DNA of 64,000 nucleotides, from the NCBI GenBank assembly GCA_025056455.1, contig JANWVY010000006.1, positions 62,001-126,000 of the forward strand. Direction: 5' to 3'. This DNA comes from Bryobacteraceae bacterium (GTDB lineage: Bacteria > Acidobacteriota > Terriglobia > Bryobacterales > Bryobacteraceae). Under the pieces are notes generated by a model. It did not search any database. It was not told where the DNA came from and saw only the letters and a program-made list of their open reading frames with translations. Both the position numbers and the translations under genes were made by a program. Of the stretch, positions 36,978 through 46,090 are shown piece by piece; position 1 is the first letter of the stretch; every line of letters begins with the position of its first letter.

Positions 36978-37994
36978 TTAGGAGACTGATTCGGGCGCTT
37001 GCCGCAAGTGGGACTGCGCGCGGCGCTGAATTTCTTTCAATTTGGCGCCCGTGACAAACAGCGCTAAGCACCCCGCAATCAGAAGTGGGACCGTGATGAT
37101 GAAAAACATCACCCCGGAAAGCCCAGCCGCCGTTTGCCGGTCGACGCCGAGCATCATCAGTCCCGCGACCGCAAAAGCATTGAACACGCCAATATTGCCC
37201 GGCGGCCCGGGGATGACCGTTCCCAAGCGCAGCACCACCAAAACGGCGGCCGCGTGGCCGAAGGTGAGATCGAGACCGTAGCCGCGGATCATGGCGTAGA
37301 TCGGGACAACCTGGAGCCCGAGATAGAGCAGGCTTGCAAGCGCCGCCACCCAGAAGGAGGGCGACCGTCCCATGGCGTGCAATCCTTCGATGAGATGCCG
37401 CAGCACGCCAAGCCACCGGTTCCGCGCCAGCATGTCCTGCGCCTCATCTCGTCGATGAACGGCATAAGCCAGAAGTACGCCCAACGCCGCCACCAGCACC
37501 GCCAGCACGCTGGCTCCGTACTTCAAATTCGCATCCAAGTCCACAAAGAAGGCCGTGACAAAAAATCCGAGAATCAGCCAGATGCCATCGAAAAGACGCT
37601 CAATCAGGGCGCTTGAGATCGCCACCGGAAAGGAGATGCCGCTCCATAAGTGCTGCAAATAGCAACGAATCGCCTCGCCGCTGCGCAAAGGCAACACTTC
37701 GTTGGCGAATAGGCCGATGTAAATGGCGCGAACCGAGCGGCCGAGCGGCGCCTGGACCACCGGCGTAAGCAGAATATTCCAACGCCAGGCCTGGCTCACG
37801 TAGACCAAAATGTCGCACGTAACCGCCAGCAGAATCCACAACCAATGGATTTGCTTCAATCGTGGGAGTTCAGCGTGCCAGTCGAAGTCGTGGTACACCC
37901 ACACCAGGCAACCGATCGAGATGCCGTAGACGATCGCGGGCCCCAACCACGACGGGAAAAATCGACGCACGCCGTTAATCACGGCGCCGCTCAT
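36978..37994 (-). CDS. UPF0104/LPG-synthase-TM-type membrane protein (flippase-like)
   Basis: A 338 aa polytopic membrane protein of the UPF0104 (AglD/MprF flippase-domain) family. Read from the ATG at 37994; the longer frame to 38411 runs antisense through the neighbouring gene and is rejected. Eight or so transmembrane segments. Conserved blocks: SQAWRWNILLTPVVQAPLGRSVRAIYIGLFANEVLPLRSGEAIRCYL, SALIERLFDGIWLILG, LRLGTVIPGPPGNIGVFNAF. The NE.LP.R.GE and PGPPGNIGVFN motifs are the family signature. Members move lipid-linked intermediates or lysyl-phosphatidylglycerol across the membrane. There is no attached aminoacyl-transferase domain, so a flippase-like role is inferred. Divergent from the beta-oxidation gene with an AT-rich promoter region between. 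Confidence 0.8.
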   Translation of the reverse strand: MSGAVINGVRRFFPSWLGPAIVYGISIGCLVWVYHDFDWHAELPRLKQIHWLWILLAVTCDILVYVSQAWRWNILLTPVVQAPLGRSVRAIYIGLFANEVLPLRSGEAIRCYLQHLWSGISFPVAISSALIERLFDGIWLILGFFVTAFFVDLDANLKYGASVLAVLVAALGVLLAYAVHRRDEAQDMLARNRWLGVLRHLIEGLHAMGRSPSFWVAALASLLYLGLQVVPIYAMIRGYGLDLTFGHAAAVLVVLRLGTVIPGPPGNIGVFNAFAVAGLMMLGVDRQTAAGLSGVMFFIITVPLLIAGCLALFVTGAKLKEIQRRAQSHLRQAPESVS

Positions 37995-38006
37995 GCCTTC
38001 CCTTCC

Positions 38007-38016
38007 ATCATATAAT
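38007..38016. promoter_or_regulatory. Divergent promoter core between the UPF0104 and beta-oxidation genes
   Basis: ATCATATAAT contains TATAAT for the plus strand (38011-38016, about 70 nt before the ATG at 38086). It also contains TATGAT for the minus strand (38012-38007, 12 nt before the ATG at 37994). No clear -35 elements are seen. Confidence 0.45.
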
Positions 38017-38085
38017 CGAGGTTGTTGCAATCGCACTTTCACTGCGCGAATTTCCGTTGACTTCCTCATCCGGCAGGTAACATTC

Positions 38086-40413
38086 ATGAACAACATCCGC
38101 CGTGTGGCCGTTCTTGGCGCGGGCGTTATGGGCTCTCGCATCGCTGCCCACTTCGCAAACGCCGGCATTCCCTCGCTGCTGCTCGATCTGGTGATCCCCA
38201 ACCAGCCTGACCGCAACGCGGCCGCGAAAAAAGGAATCGAGTCGGCTCTCAAACAAAAGCCTGGCGCCTTCTTTACCGAAGCAGGCGCTTCCCTCATACA
38301 GCCTGGGAATTTTGAAGACGATCTTCCCAAAATCGCCGAAGCCGATTGGGTGATTGAAGCAATCGTCGAACAGCTTGAGCCCAAGCGAGATTTGTGGAAA
38401 CGCGTCGACATCTACCGCCGTCCCGATGCCATCCTTTCCACCAACACCAGCGGTATTCCGCTAGCGAAGATTTGCGAAGGCTTTTCTCCCACCTTCTGCC
38501 GCAATTTCTTTGGTGCTCACTTCTTCAACCCGCCGCGTTATCTGCATCTGCTCGAACTCATCCCCGGGCCTGGCACCGACGCCCAGTTGCTGGATTTCGT
38601 AGCCGGATTCTGTGACCGCCGCCTGGGTAAAGGCGTGGTCCGATGTAAGGATACCCCCAACTTCATTGCCAACCGCTTGGGAAGTTTCTTCGGCTGTACG
38701 ATTGGCAAGATCACGCTCGAAGAGGGCTGGAGCGTGGAAGAGGTAGATGCCATTACCGGCAGCCTCATCGGCCTGCCCAACAGCGCCAGCTACCGCCTGC
38801 TGGATATCGTCGGCATCGATGTCATGTATATGGTCAACCGCAACCTCTATGAGGCTGTTCCTCATGATCCGTGGCGCGAGCGTTTCTTGCCAAATTCGGT
38901 TCTCCAGACCCTCGTTGACCGGGGCTGGCTGGGCGAAAAAACGGGCCAGGGCTTCTACAAACGCGTGGGCCCGAACAAGGAAATCCACGCTCTCGATCTC
39001 AAGACGTTTGAGTACCGTCCTGTAGCCAAGGTGAGCTTTCCCTCCGTCGAAGCCGCGCGCCAGGTGGAAGATCTCGCCACGCGTTTGAAGATGCTGGTCC
39101 AGGGCAAAGATCGCGTAGCGAGTTTTCTTTGGAAGCTGTTCAGCGATTACGTTCTTTATTCCGCATCCACGGCCCTTGAAATCGCTGATCGCATCGTCGA
39201 GATCGATCAGGCCATGCGCTGGGGTTACGCCCACCAGCTCGGCCCCTTTGAGCTGTGGGACGCGCTGGGTTTCCGGCAAACGGCCGAACGAATCGAGTCT
39301 GAAGGCCGCTCCCTTCCCCCTGCCGTTGAAAGAATGTTGCGCCAAGGCGAAACCAGCTTCTATCGCCCGGCAGACCAGAATGGTCAACCGCGTACGGAGT
39401 ACTTTGATCTCGCCAGGCTCGGCTACGCTCCCCTGGCTGAGCGCGAAGGAATCATCTCGCTAGCGGCTCTCAAGCGCGCTCGCGGTGTAGTGAAATCGAA
39501 TCCGGGCGCCTCTTTAATTGATTTGGGCGACGGCGTTCTTTGCTTGGAATTCCACAGCAAGATGAACGCTCTGGGCGAAGATCAAATCGGCATGATTTAT
39601 GCCGGCATCGAAGAAACCACGAAAAACTTCGAAGCGATGGTCATCGCGAACCAGGCGCCGGATTTTAGCGCGGGCGCCAACCTGGTGTTGGTCTTGCTGG
39701 CCGCTCAGGAAGGCGAATGGGAGGAGCTAAACGCCGCCATCCACCGCTTCCAGCAAGCCAATATGGCCATCAAGTACGCTCCCAAACCTGTTGTCGTCGC
39801 ACCGCACGGGCGCACGCTCGGTGGCGGCTGCGAAATCTCGCTGCATGCGGTGCGCTGCCAGGCTGCGGCGGAACTCTACATGGGACTCGTCGAGGTGGGC
39901 GTCGGCGTCATCCCTGCTGGCGGCGGCTGCAAAGAACTTCTCATCCGTCTCAAAAACCCGCAAAAGGTGTTCGAACTGGCCGGAATGGCGAAAGTCTCCT
40001 CCAGCGCAGAAGATGCGAAAAACCTCGGTTTACTCAACAAGGCAGATCCCATCACTATGAACTACGAGCGCCTGGTTGCCGACGCCAAGGCGCTGGCCTT
40101 GTCGCTGGCTCCGGGCTATGCGCCCGGACTTCCGCGCGCCGATATCAAGGTCGGCGGTGAGAGCGTCTTCGCCACCCTAAAGTTAATGGCATGGTCCATG
40201 CGTCAAGGCAATTTCATCAGCGACCACGACCTGTTGATCGCCGAAAAGTTGGCCCATGTGCTCGCGGGCGGGCGCCTGACCGGGGAACATTTGGTTAGCG
40301 AGCAGTATTTGCTCGACCTGGAGCGAGAGGCTTTCCTCAGTCTCTGCGGGACGGCGAAAACACAGGAGCGTATGCAATATATGCTCAAAACTGGCAAGCC
40401 GCTTCGCAACTAA
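38086..40413 (+). CDS. 3-hydroxyacyl-CoA dehydrogenase / enoyl-CoA hydratase fusion
   Basis: Bifunctional fatty-acid beta-oxidation enzyme of 775 aa, read from the ATG at 38086 (GGCAGGTAAC lies just before it). The dehydrogenase is N-terminal: the NAD-binding VAVLGAGVMGSRIAAHFANAG (GxGxxG) is at the start, then LSTNTSGIPLAKI, FGAHFFNPPRYLHLLELIPG with the catalytic His, and RCKDTPNFIANRLG. The hydratase/isomerase module follows at about 480-700: FSAGANLVLVL oxyanion region, PVVVAPHGRTLGGGCEISLHA and GLVEVGVGVIPAGGGCKELL. This order, dehydrogenase first, is that of the FadN-type family and the reverse of FadB/FadJ. No thiolase or acyl-CoA dehydrogenase gene is adjacent. The downstream dap genes look unrelated. 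Confidence 0.9.
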   Translation: MNNIRRVAVLGAGVMGSRIAAHFANAGIPSLLLDLVIPNQPDRNAAAKKGIESALKQKPGAFFTEAGASLIQPGNFEDDLPKIAEADWVIEAIVEQLEPKRDLWKRVDIYRRPDAILSTNTSGIPLAKICEGFSPTFCRNFFGAHFFNPPRYLHLLELIPGPGTDAQLLDFVAGFCDRRLGKGVVRCKDTPNFIANRLGSFFGCTIGKITLEEGWSVEEVDAITGSLIGLPNSASYRLLDIVGIDVMYMVNRNLYEAVPHDPWRERFLPNSVLQTLVDRGWLGEKTGQGFYKRVGPNKEIHALDLKTFEYRPVAKVSFPSVEAARQVEDLATRLKMLVQGKDRVASFLWKLFSDYVLYSASTALEIADRIVEIDQAMRWGYAHQLGPFELWDALGFRQTAERIESEGRSLPPAVERMLRQGETSFYRPADQNGQPRTEYFDLARLGYAPLAEREGIISLAALKRARGVVKSNPGASLIDLGDGVLCLEFHSKMNALGEDQIGMIYAGIEETTKNFEAMVIANQAPDFSAGANLVLVLLAAQEGEWEELNAAIHRFQQANMAIKYAPKPVVVAPHGRTLGGGCEISLHAVRCQAAAELYMGLVEVGVGVIPAGGGCKELLIRLKNPQKVFELAGMAKVSSSAEDAKNLGLLNKADPITMNYERLVADAKALALSLAPGYAPGLPRADIKVGGESVFATLKLMAWSMRQGNFISDHDLLIAEKLAHVLAGGRLTGEHLVSEQYLLDLEREAFLSLCGTAKTQERMQYMLKTGKPLRN

Positions 40414-40455
40414 CGGCTCTCGTAAGCGGCGCAATCTTGAAAGGGGGGGAACCAT

Positions 40456-41358
40456 ATGTTTACAGGCTGTGGTACGGCTCTCGTAACTCCGTTTACACCC
40501 GACCGGTCCCTAGATGAAAATACGCTCCGGTCCCTGGTCCGGCGGCAAATCGACAACGGCGTCAATTTCCTTGTCCCGTGCGGAACCACGGGTGAGAGCC
40601 CGACGCTCGAACGAGCAGAGCACTTGCGCGTGGTTGAAATTACCTTGGAGGAAGCCAAAGGCACGGTGCCTGTGCTGGCCGGCGCAGGCGGCTATAACAC
40701 GGGCGAGGTGATCGAGCTTGCGCGCGAGCTCCAATCCATGGGCGTCGACGGCATTCTTTCTGTAACTCCTTACTACAATAAGCCGACCCAAGAAGGGCTC
40801 TACCAGCACTACCACGCCATCGCTTCCTCCCTGTCGATCCCCATCATCATCTACAACGTCCCGGGCCGTACGGGCGTGAACGTCGAGCCAGCAACGCTCG
40901 CCCGCCTGGCGCAAATCGACAATATCATCGGCGTGAAGGAAGCCAGTGGCAACATCGCCCAAATGGCCCGCGTCATTCACGAAGTGCCCGAACGCTTCCT
41001 TGTGCTCTCCGGAGATGACGCCGTCACCCTTCCCCTGATGGCCCTCGGCGGACGGGGCGTCATCTCCGTTGTGTCCAATCAAATTCCCGCGGAGATGACG
41101 CGACTGACGGCGCACTGCGCAGCCGGCGACTTTGCCTCGGCGCGGGTGCTCCAGCGCAAATATCTCCCGCTCATGGAAGTGAACTTCCTCGAGTCCAATC
41201 CCATTCCCGTGAAAGCGGCTCTGGCGCTCATGGGGTTGCTCGAACCTGTCTGGAGGTTGCCTCTGTGTCCTCCCTCGCCAGCCAATCTCGCCAAGATCGA
41301 AGCCGTGCTCATCGACACAGGTTTGTTAAGCGGCAGGAGCGCCCATGCTGCAGACTGA
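40456..41358 (+). CDS. dapA: 4-hydroxy-tetrahydrodipicolinate synthase
   Basis: First committed enzyme of lysine and diaminopimelate synthesis; condenses pyruvate with aspartate semialdehyde. 300 aa, normal length. Blocks: [28 protein letters not shown] (substrate loop), [32 protein letters not shown] with the catalytic Tyr (about 136), and [14 protein letters not shown] with the Schiff-base Lys (about 164). [18 protein letters not shown] follows. A strong AAAGGGGGGG ribosome-binding site precedes the ATG. The end overlaps dapD by 14 nt, so the two are co-translated and supply meso-DAP for peptidoglycan. Confidence 0.96.
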   Translation: MFTGCGTALVTPFTPDRSLDENTLRSLVRRQIDNGVNFLVPCGTTGESPTLERAEHLRVVEITLEEAKGTVPVLAGAGGYNTGEVIELARELQSMGVDGILSVTPYYNKPTQEGLYQHYHAIASSLSIPIIIYNVPGRTGVNVEPATLARLAQIDNIIGVKEASGNIAQMARVIHEVPERFLVLSGDDAVTLPLMALGGRGVISVVSNQIPAEMTRLTAHCAAGDFASARVLQRKYLPLMEVNFLESNPIPVKAALALMGLLEPVWRLPLCPPSPANLAKIEAVLIDTGLLSGRSAHAAD

Positions 41359-42184
41359 GATTGAAGAACTTTTTGACCATCCCCCTGGAAGCTATCAGGA
41401 AGCTCATTTCCAGCTGTTTGAGCGGTTCAAACAAGCTCTCAATGAGGGCGTCGTGCGCTCGGCGGAGCCAGACCCAGATTCACCCACTGGCTGGCGCGTG
41501 AATGCCTGGGTGAAAAAAGGCATTCTCTTAGGCTTCCGGCTCGGAGCCGTGGTAGATATGTCCATCGATGCGCACCGCCAGCCATTCTTCGACAAAGCTA
41601 CCTATCCCGTGAAACAGTTTCAGCTCGCAAGCGGAGTGCGCATTGTGCCAGGCGGCTCCAGCATTCGCGATGGCTGCTATGTGGGCCGCGGCGTCACCTG
41701 TATGCCTCCCATGTACATCAACGTCGGCGCTTATGTGGGGGATGGAACGATGGTGGACTCGCACGCCTTGATTGGAAGCTGCGCGCAGGTGGGAAAAAAC
41801 TGCCATATCTCGGCTGCCGCGCAAATCGGCGGCGTTCTCGAGCCTGTCGGAGCCATGCCTGTCATTATTGAGGACGAAGTCTTGATTGGTGGAAACTGCG
41901 GCGTTTACGAAGGAACCATCGTCAAACGGCGCGCTGTTCTTGGCACGGGCACTATTCTCAACCGTTCCACCCCTGTGTATGACTTGGTGAAACAAACGGT
42001 GTTGACCGCCTCCGCGGATCAGCCTCTAGTGATCCCCGAAGGCGCGGTCGTCGTGGCTGGCGCACGCGCCGTAACCTCCAGTCCAGGCAAGGAGTGGGGC
42101 ATCTCGCTGTACACTCCGGTCATTGTCAAATACCGCGACGAAAAGACCGACGCAAAAATCCAGCTCGAAGAACTGTTGCGCTAG
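41345..42184 (+). CDS. dapD: Tetrahydrodipicolinate N-succinyltransferase
   Basis: Acts after DapA/DapB in the succinylase branch of DAP-lysine synthesis. 279 aa, typical of the long proteobacterial-type DapD. N-terminal helical region with the [14 protein letters not shown] block at about 55-68. A left-handed beta-helix of hexapeptide repeats follows: [69 protein letters not shown]. Then the succinyl-CoA-binding [20 protein letters not shown]. Translation is coupled to dapA. The stop overlaps the convergent glycosyltransferase by 4 nt. Confidence 0.95.
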   Translation: MLQTEIEELFDHPPGSYQEAHFQLFERFKQALNEGVVRSAEPDPDSPTGWRVNAWVKKGILLGFRLGAVVDMSIDAHRQPFFDKATYPVKQFQLASGVRIVPGGSSIRDGCYVGRGVTCMPPMYINVGAYVGDGTMVDSHALIGSCAQVGKNCHISAAAQIGGVLEPVGAMPVIIEDEVLIGGNCGVYEGTIVKRRAVLGTGTILNRSTPVYDLVKQTVLTASADQPLVIPEGAVVVAGARAVTSSPGKEWGISLYTPVIVKYRDEKTDAKIQLEELLR

Positions 42185-43302
42185 CCGCGCGCTGCCAGCT
42201 CCAGAATTCGCAAGGTTTGTTCGGCTGCTGTTTTCCAGCTGAAGCGAGAGGCTTGCTGCGGCCCAGCACGCACCAGCCGGGCGCGGAGCTGCTTATCCTC
42301 AACCACTTGCCGGAGCGCTTCCGCAATGGCTTCTTCGGAAAACGGATCGAACTGGAGCGCGGCTGGACCCGCAACGGAACGGATGGGCTCGATATTCGAA
42401 ACCGCGGATGGAATGGCTGATGCAAGCGCTTCGAGAACCGGCATGCCGAAACCTTCAAACGTCGAAGGGTAGACGAAGGCAAAGGCGCGGTGATACAGAT
42501 CCAGCAATTCTTCTCGCGGAATCCAGCCTGTAATGTGTACGTGAGCCCCCATCCCGCACTCAATAATTGTTTTTTCGATGGCGCTGGTCTGAAAGCCATG
42601 CATGCCGGCAATCACCAAGCGAAACTCTGGCCATCGCTGGTGTACCTGCCGGAAGGCGCGGACCAGGCGATCTAAATTTTTGTGCGGGTGCAGCGTCGAC
42701 ACACAGAGAATATAGGGCCGCAACTCGCTTTCCTGGCGACGCCGTCCAACTTCAAAAAACGCCTCCTCTACGCCATGCTGCACCACGCGCAGCGAAGCGC
42801 CGGGAAGACCATAGAATTTTTGAAGATCGTCACGCGTGGCTTCAGAGACTGCCACGATGTACTTGGAATGTTTCGCTGACCAGTAGAGGAAAAATTGCCA
42901 AAACGGCAGATCAAACCAGCGAAAATATTCCGGATGGCGCTTGTGCTGAAGATCATGAAACACCGTTACTTGGGGACAAGGCGCAAGAAAAGGAGACGTA
43001 AAGCCAGGATTAAATAGGACATCGAGGCGCTGCCGCCGCGCCTGCCATGGCAACAGAGTTTGCTCCCAGAGCAACCTTGCCGGGCGGACAGAAGCTCGCA
43101 CATGTTGCGGAACGACATGAAAATTCGGTGCTCCCGGCGCTAAGTCGGCACCAGTTTCCCGGTTCGTAAATACAAAATAGTGATTTGCCCGGTCAACCAA
43201 GGCGAGCGCGGCCATCAAGTTCCGCAGATAGATTTCCGTACCGCCGACCCCTCCTGGGATCAAATACAGCGCATTGACGCCAATGCGCAGCGCCTCAGGC
43301 AT
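42181..43302 (-). CDS. Glycosyltransferase family 4-type (GT-B fold)
   Basis: A 373 aa retaining glycosyltransferase. N-terminal acceptor domain with [20 protein letters not shown]-terminal GT1/GT4 Rossmann domain: [22 protein letters not shown] (nucleotide-sugar phosphate contact), [34 protein letters not shown], and the EX7E block [15 protein letters not shown]. No membrane segment, so it is cytoplasmic or peripheral. It is the last gene of the minus-strand polysaccharide operon. Its start is 2 nt after the stop of the TPR membrane glycosyltransferase. Probably adds a sugar to an undecaprenyl-linked glycan; donor and linkage unknown. Confidence 0.88.
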   Translation of the reverse strand: MPEALRIGVNALYLIPGGVGGTEIYLRNLMAALALVDRANHYFVFTNRETGADLAPGAPNFHVVPQHVRASVRPARLLWEQTLLPWQARRQRLDVLFNPGFTSPFLAPCPQVTVFHDLQHKRHPEYFRWFDLPFWQFFLYWSAKHSKYIVAVSEATRDDLQKFYGLPGASLRVVQHGVEEAFFEVGRRRQESELRPYILCVSTLHPHKNLDRLVRAFRQVHQRWPEFRLVIAGMHGFQTSAIEKTIIECGMGAHVHITGWIPREELLDLYHRAFAFVYPSTFEGFGMPVLEALASAIPSAVSNIEPIRSVAGPAALQFDPFSEEAIAEALRQVVEDKQLRARLVRAGPQQASRFSWKTAAEQTLRILELAARG

Positions 43303-43304
43303 GG

Positions 43305-45017
43305 TTAGCGCGCCAGCCCCTTTCGCCCGGCGATTTCCGCCAATCCCTGACGAGCCGTCTCGTTGTCTGGCTTCAGAGCCAGCGCTCGCCGGAAATCCGC
43401 CTCCGCTTTCTCAAGCTCGCCCTGGATGAGAAAGATCCGGCCACGGTAAGCAAAGGTCATGTCGTAATTGCTATCCAGTTTAGCCGCCTCATTGAGTTCG
43501 GCGAGCGCTTCGGCATACTTTTGCTGGCGGGCGAGCACCATGCCAATTTGCGACCGCACGTGCCCGGTGTTTTCGAGCGCAGCCGCTTGGCGAAGCTTCG
43601 CTAGCGCTTCTTCAAACTGGTTCAAACACAGATGGGCAAGACCCCAGTCGACATACAAGCTGTGTTCTCGGTAGCCAGCCTTCTCTGCATTGGCGAAGTG
43701 TTTTAAGGACTCGGCGCAACGCTCCTGCGTGTAGTGCACCATCGCGAGGTGAAAATGAGCTCGCGCATTGTGCGGCGATTTCGAAACGGTATCCTCCCAC
43801 AATTTTTGCGGGTCGCCCCACACCGCACTCCGCGCATAACTGAGGTAAGCAAAGAGCGCCAACCACACTCCCATGACGGTGAGCTTGGCCGTTTTCGAGG
43901 CCTTCCAACTCCGCAAAAGATCGCAAGTCACAAGCAGCAAACCAAAAAAGGGCAAATAGAGCCGTCTTTCAGCAACTGCGTCTTTGATGGGTACAACCGA
44001 TGAAGTCGGAGCAAGTAGAAGCAAAAATGCGACCAAGCCAAACAAGGCCAGGGGCAGGTGTTTGCGGAAAGCGATGGCCGTGGCTAGCAGTAGGACTAGC
44101 CCCATGAGGCCGACAATCGCCATATGGTCAAACGGGGTGCGTGAAATCGGAAAATCGTAGTCGGCATTTAAACCAATGGGTAGAACATAGAGCCGCAAGT
44201 ACACCCAAATCGCGCGCCATTGCGTGTAGAAGTAGTGCTGCCAGGGCATGACTCGGAAGCCCGCTGAATCGGCGGCAGCGAGCACCCGCCACACGAACAG
44301 GCCTCCAACGGCCGCCATCAGGGCTAGAGGAGCGTACAGCCGCCAGTTGCGCCAGATGGCCTCTCGCCAGTCTCTCGTGCGGAAATACAGGTCGGTCCAG
44401 AGGATCAACGCTGGTAAAACCACTGCATGCTCTTTGCTCAGAAACGCCGCCCCAAACAGGAGAATCACGGCCGCCGAAGCTCCCCAGGAAAGCCCTTGCT
44501 CGCGCCTGCCTAAGAAGACGAGATAGGAAGCCAGGAAAAAAGCCACTGAAAGCGTTTCTGACCGTCCCGCGATGTACGCCACCGATTCGGTGTGCACCGG
44601 ATGGACCAAAAAAAGCAGAGCCGAGAAGGCCGCCAGCAACCGCCTTTCACCTGGCTCCAGCGATACCCACTCCAGGGCTTTCTTCATCAAGAAAAATACG
44701 AGACAAGAGTTCACAAAGTGCAGCGTGATGTTAACCAGGTGATAGGAGAACGGCTCGAGACCCGATTGTTTTAAGTTCAGCCAGTAGCTGACCATTAACA
44801 GCGGCCGCTGCAAGAGACCCAAGCGCGACAATCCGTGTTCGAGAAACCCCGGATCGAAAAAAGGCAAATATTCATCGTCGAAAACGAACGGTCCGTTCAC
44901 CGCGGGCCAGTAAATTTCCAGGAGAAGGAAAAACGCGGCGGCAAACCCGGCAACCCACCACCAGGCTGGCGTGGCTTTCGGCGCCGCGGTCCCGACCTTA
45001 GCTTTTGTTGCCTTCAT
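43305..45017 (-). CDS. Polytopic GT-C/TMTC-like protein with C-terminal TPRs
   Basis: A 570 aa inner-membrane protein. The N-terminal 390 residues hold about ten transmembrane helices and a GT-C pattern: GPFVFDDEYLPFF (catalytic acidic pair in the first loop), PLLMVSYWLNLKQSGLEPFSYHLVNITLHFVNS and FLVHPVHTESVAYIAGRSETL. The last two are characteristic of the TMTC/PMT-like family of lipid-linked-sugar mannosyltransferases. From about 405 to the end are TPRs (ARAHFHLAMVHYTQERCAESL, YVDWGLAHLCLNQFEEALAKL, GMVLARQQKYAEALAEL). It probably transfers a sugar from a polyprenyl carrier outside the cytoplasm. It overlaps the DUF2304 gene upstream by 20 nt. Confidence 0.8.
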   Translation of the reverse strand: MKATKAKVGTAAPKATPAWWWVAGFAAAFFLLLEIYWPAVNGPFVFDDEYLPFFDPGFLEHGLSRLGLLQRPLLMVSYWLNLKQSGLEPFSYHLVNITLHFVNSCLVFFLMKKALEWVSLEPGERRLLAAFSALLFLVHPVHTESVAYIAGRSETLSVAFFLASYLVFLGRREQGLSWGASAAVILLFGAAFLSKEHAVVLPALILWTDLYFRTRDWREAIWRNWRLYAPLALMAAVGGLFVWRVLAAADSAGFRVMPWQHYFYTQWRAIWVYLRLYVLPIGLNADYDFPISRTPFDHMAIVGLMGLVLLLATAIAFRKHLPLALFGLVAFLLLLAPTSSVVPIKDAVAERRLYLPFFGLLLVTCDLLRSWKASKTAKLTVMGVWLALFAYLSYARSAVWGDPQKLWEDTVSKSPHNARAHFHLAMVHYTQERCAESLKHFANAEKAGYREHSLYVDWGLAHLCLNQFEEALAKLRQAAALENTGHVRSQIGMVLARQQKYAEALAELNEAAKLDSNYDMTFAYRGRIFLIQGELEKAEADFRRALALKPDNETARQGLAEIAGRKGLAR

Positions 45018-45354
45018 TCTGGGACCGTAAGTAAAACTCGAGAATCGCGAGCCGCTGAGTGAGAGCGATGTTCGCGTCTTTTAAATTCGAGACCATCACC
45101 GAGAACCGGTAGAACACAAACAAAAACACCGCCATGCAAGTAGCCAGCAGCGCCAGCGGCGGATCGTCGATGCCTAGCGCGTCCGCAAGCCAGCGCATCA
45201 AGGAAGGCGAGCGCGAAACCACAAACAGGACTGCGGCCGCGCCCAACCAGCTCACCGAATACTCGACGCGGATGTGCGCCCGTCGCAGCGAGGAAAGCAC
45301 CAGAACAAAGAGGCCCAAACTGAATAGCGAAAGCGCATTCGAAAGCCGATCCAT
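44998..45354 (-). CDS. DUF2304 membrane protein
   Basis: A 118 aa inner-membrane protein of the DUF2304 family. Read from the ATG at 45354, 4 nt after the glycosyltransferase stop, with GGAGG 7 nt upstream. It starts with a transmembrane helix (ALSLFSLGLFVLVLSSLRR), then RVEYSVSWLGAAAVLFVVSRSPSLMRWLADALGI and a second pair of helices ending in a coiled-coil-like tail (NLKDANIALTQRLAILEFYL). DUF2304 genes are commonly paired with dolichyl-phosphate-sugar-synthase-like GT2 genes, exactly as here. A role supporting that enzyme or flipping its product is inferred. Confidence 0.8.
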   Translation of the reverse strand: MDRLSNALSLFSLGLFVLVLSSLRRAHIRVEYSVSWLGAAAVLFVVSRSPSLMRWLADALGIDDPPLALLATCMAVFLFVFYRFSVMVSNLKDANIALTQRLAILEFYLRSQNEGNKS

Positions 45355-45358
45355 TCCT

Positions 45359-46090
45359 CTACCTCCGCCAGCGGTGGCGTTCAAATTTCAGGATATTGAC
45401 AAACACTCCCAGAAGCACATGGATGATGTAGTAAAGCGAACGCGTGGCCGTGATCGTGCTGCGTCCTGTACGTCGAGGCCGCATCTGGCAGGGCACTTCT
45501 TCAAAGCGAAACGCCCGCCGTTGCAGCACGACAAGCGCCTCAATCTCGGGATATTCCAGCGGGAAACTTTTGCTGAACAAGGCCAACGCCTCGCGGTTGA
45601 CTCCCACAAATCCCGAAGTCGGATCGCGCACCGGTTTGCCGAGAATTGGGCGCAAAATGGCCCGGAAAAAATAGATTCCCCACTTGCGCACCCAGCTGGT
45701 GTAGGGGGTGTCTTCATCCAGAAACCGGGAGCCAATCACCATTTGCGCTCCCGATTCTTTTAGCTTTTCCAAGATCTGCGGGATGTAGCGAGGATCATGC
45801 TGGCCGTCGCCATCCAGACGGATCACATAGTCAAAACCGAGCTCAAAGGCTAACCGGTAGCCGGCTTGCACGCATCCGCCGAGTCCCAGGTGGGTGGGCA
45901 AAGAAAGCACATCTGCCCCCGCTTGACGCGCAACCGCTGCCGTTGAGTCCGCCGAGCAGTCGTCAATCACCAAGATCGGCACGCCGGGGATGACCTGACG
46001 CACTTCTTGAATCACAGCTCCAATGGCCGCTTCTTCATTCAAAGCTGGCACGAGAATCATCAGCTCCCCGGGTTTTGAAGCTGCGGTCAC
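45359..46090 (-). CDS. GT2 glycosyltransferase, polyprenyl-phosphate sugar synthase type
   Basis: A 243 aa inverting GT-A glycosyltransferase. The start is the GTG at 46090, which overlaps the previous stop as GTGA; the longer frame to 46513 is antisense noise over the neighbour. Blocks: LMILVPALNEEAAIGAVIQEV, ILVIDDCSADSTAAVARQAG, HLGLGGCVQAGYRLAFELG, YVIRLDGDGQHDP (DxD-like metal site), GSRFLDEDT, DPTSGFVGVNREAL. This is the DPM1/GT2 pattern that makes polyprenyl-phosphate-linked sugars, the donor for GT-C enzymes such as the gene at 43305. A hydrophobic tail segment (LYYIIHVLLGVFVNIL) may anchor it. Confidence 0.87.
   Translation of the reverse strand: MTAASKPGELMILVPALNEEAAIGAVIQEVRQVIPGVPILVIDDCSADSTAAVARQAGADVLSLPTHLGLGGCVQAGYRLAFELGFDYVIRLDGDGQHDPRYIPQILEKLKESGAQMVIGSRFLDEDTPYTSWVRKWGIYFFRAILRPILGKPVRDPTSGFVGVNREALALFSKSFPLEYPEIEALVVLQRRAFRFEEVPCQMRPRRTGRSTITATRSLYYIIHVLLGVFVNILKFERHRWRR

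Noticed and set aside
37995-38411. N-terminal extension of the UPF0104 protein to 38411.
   Set aside because: It is antisense to the NAD-binding domain of the beta-oxidation gene and lacks membrane-protein character.
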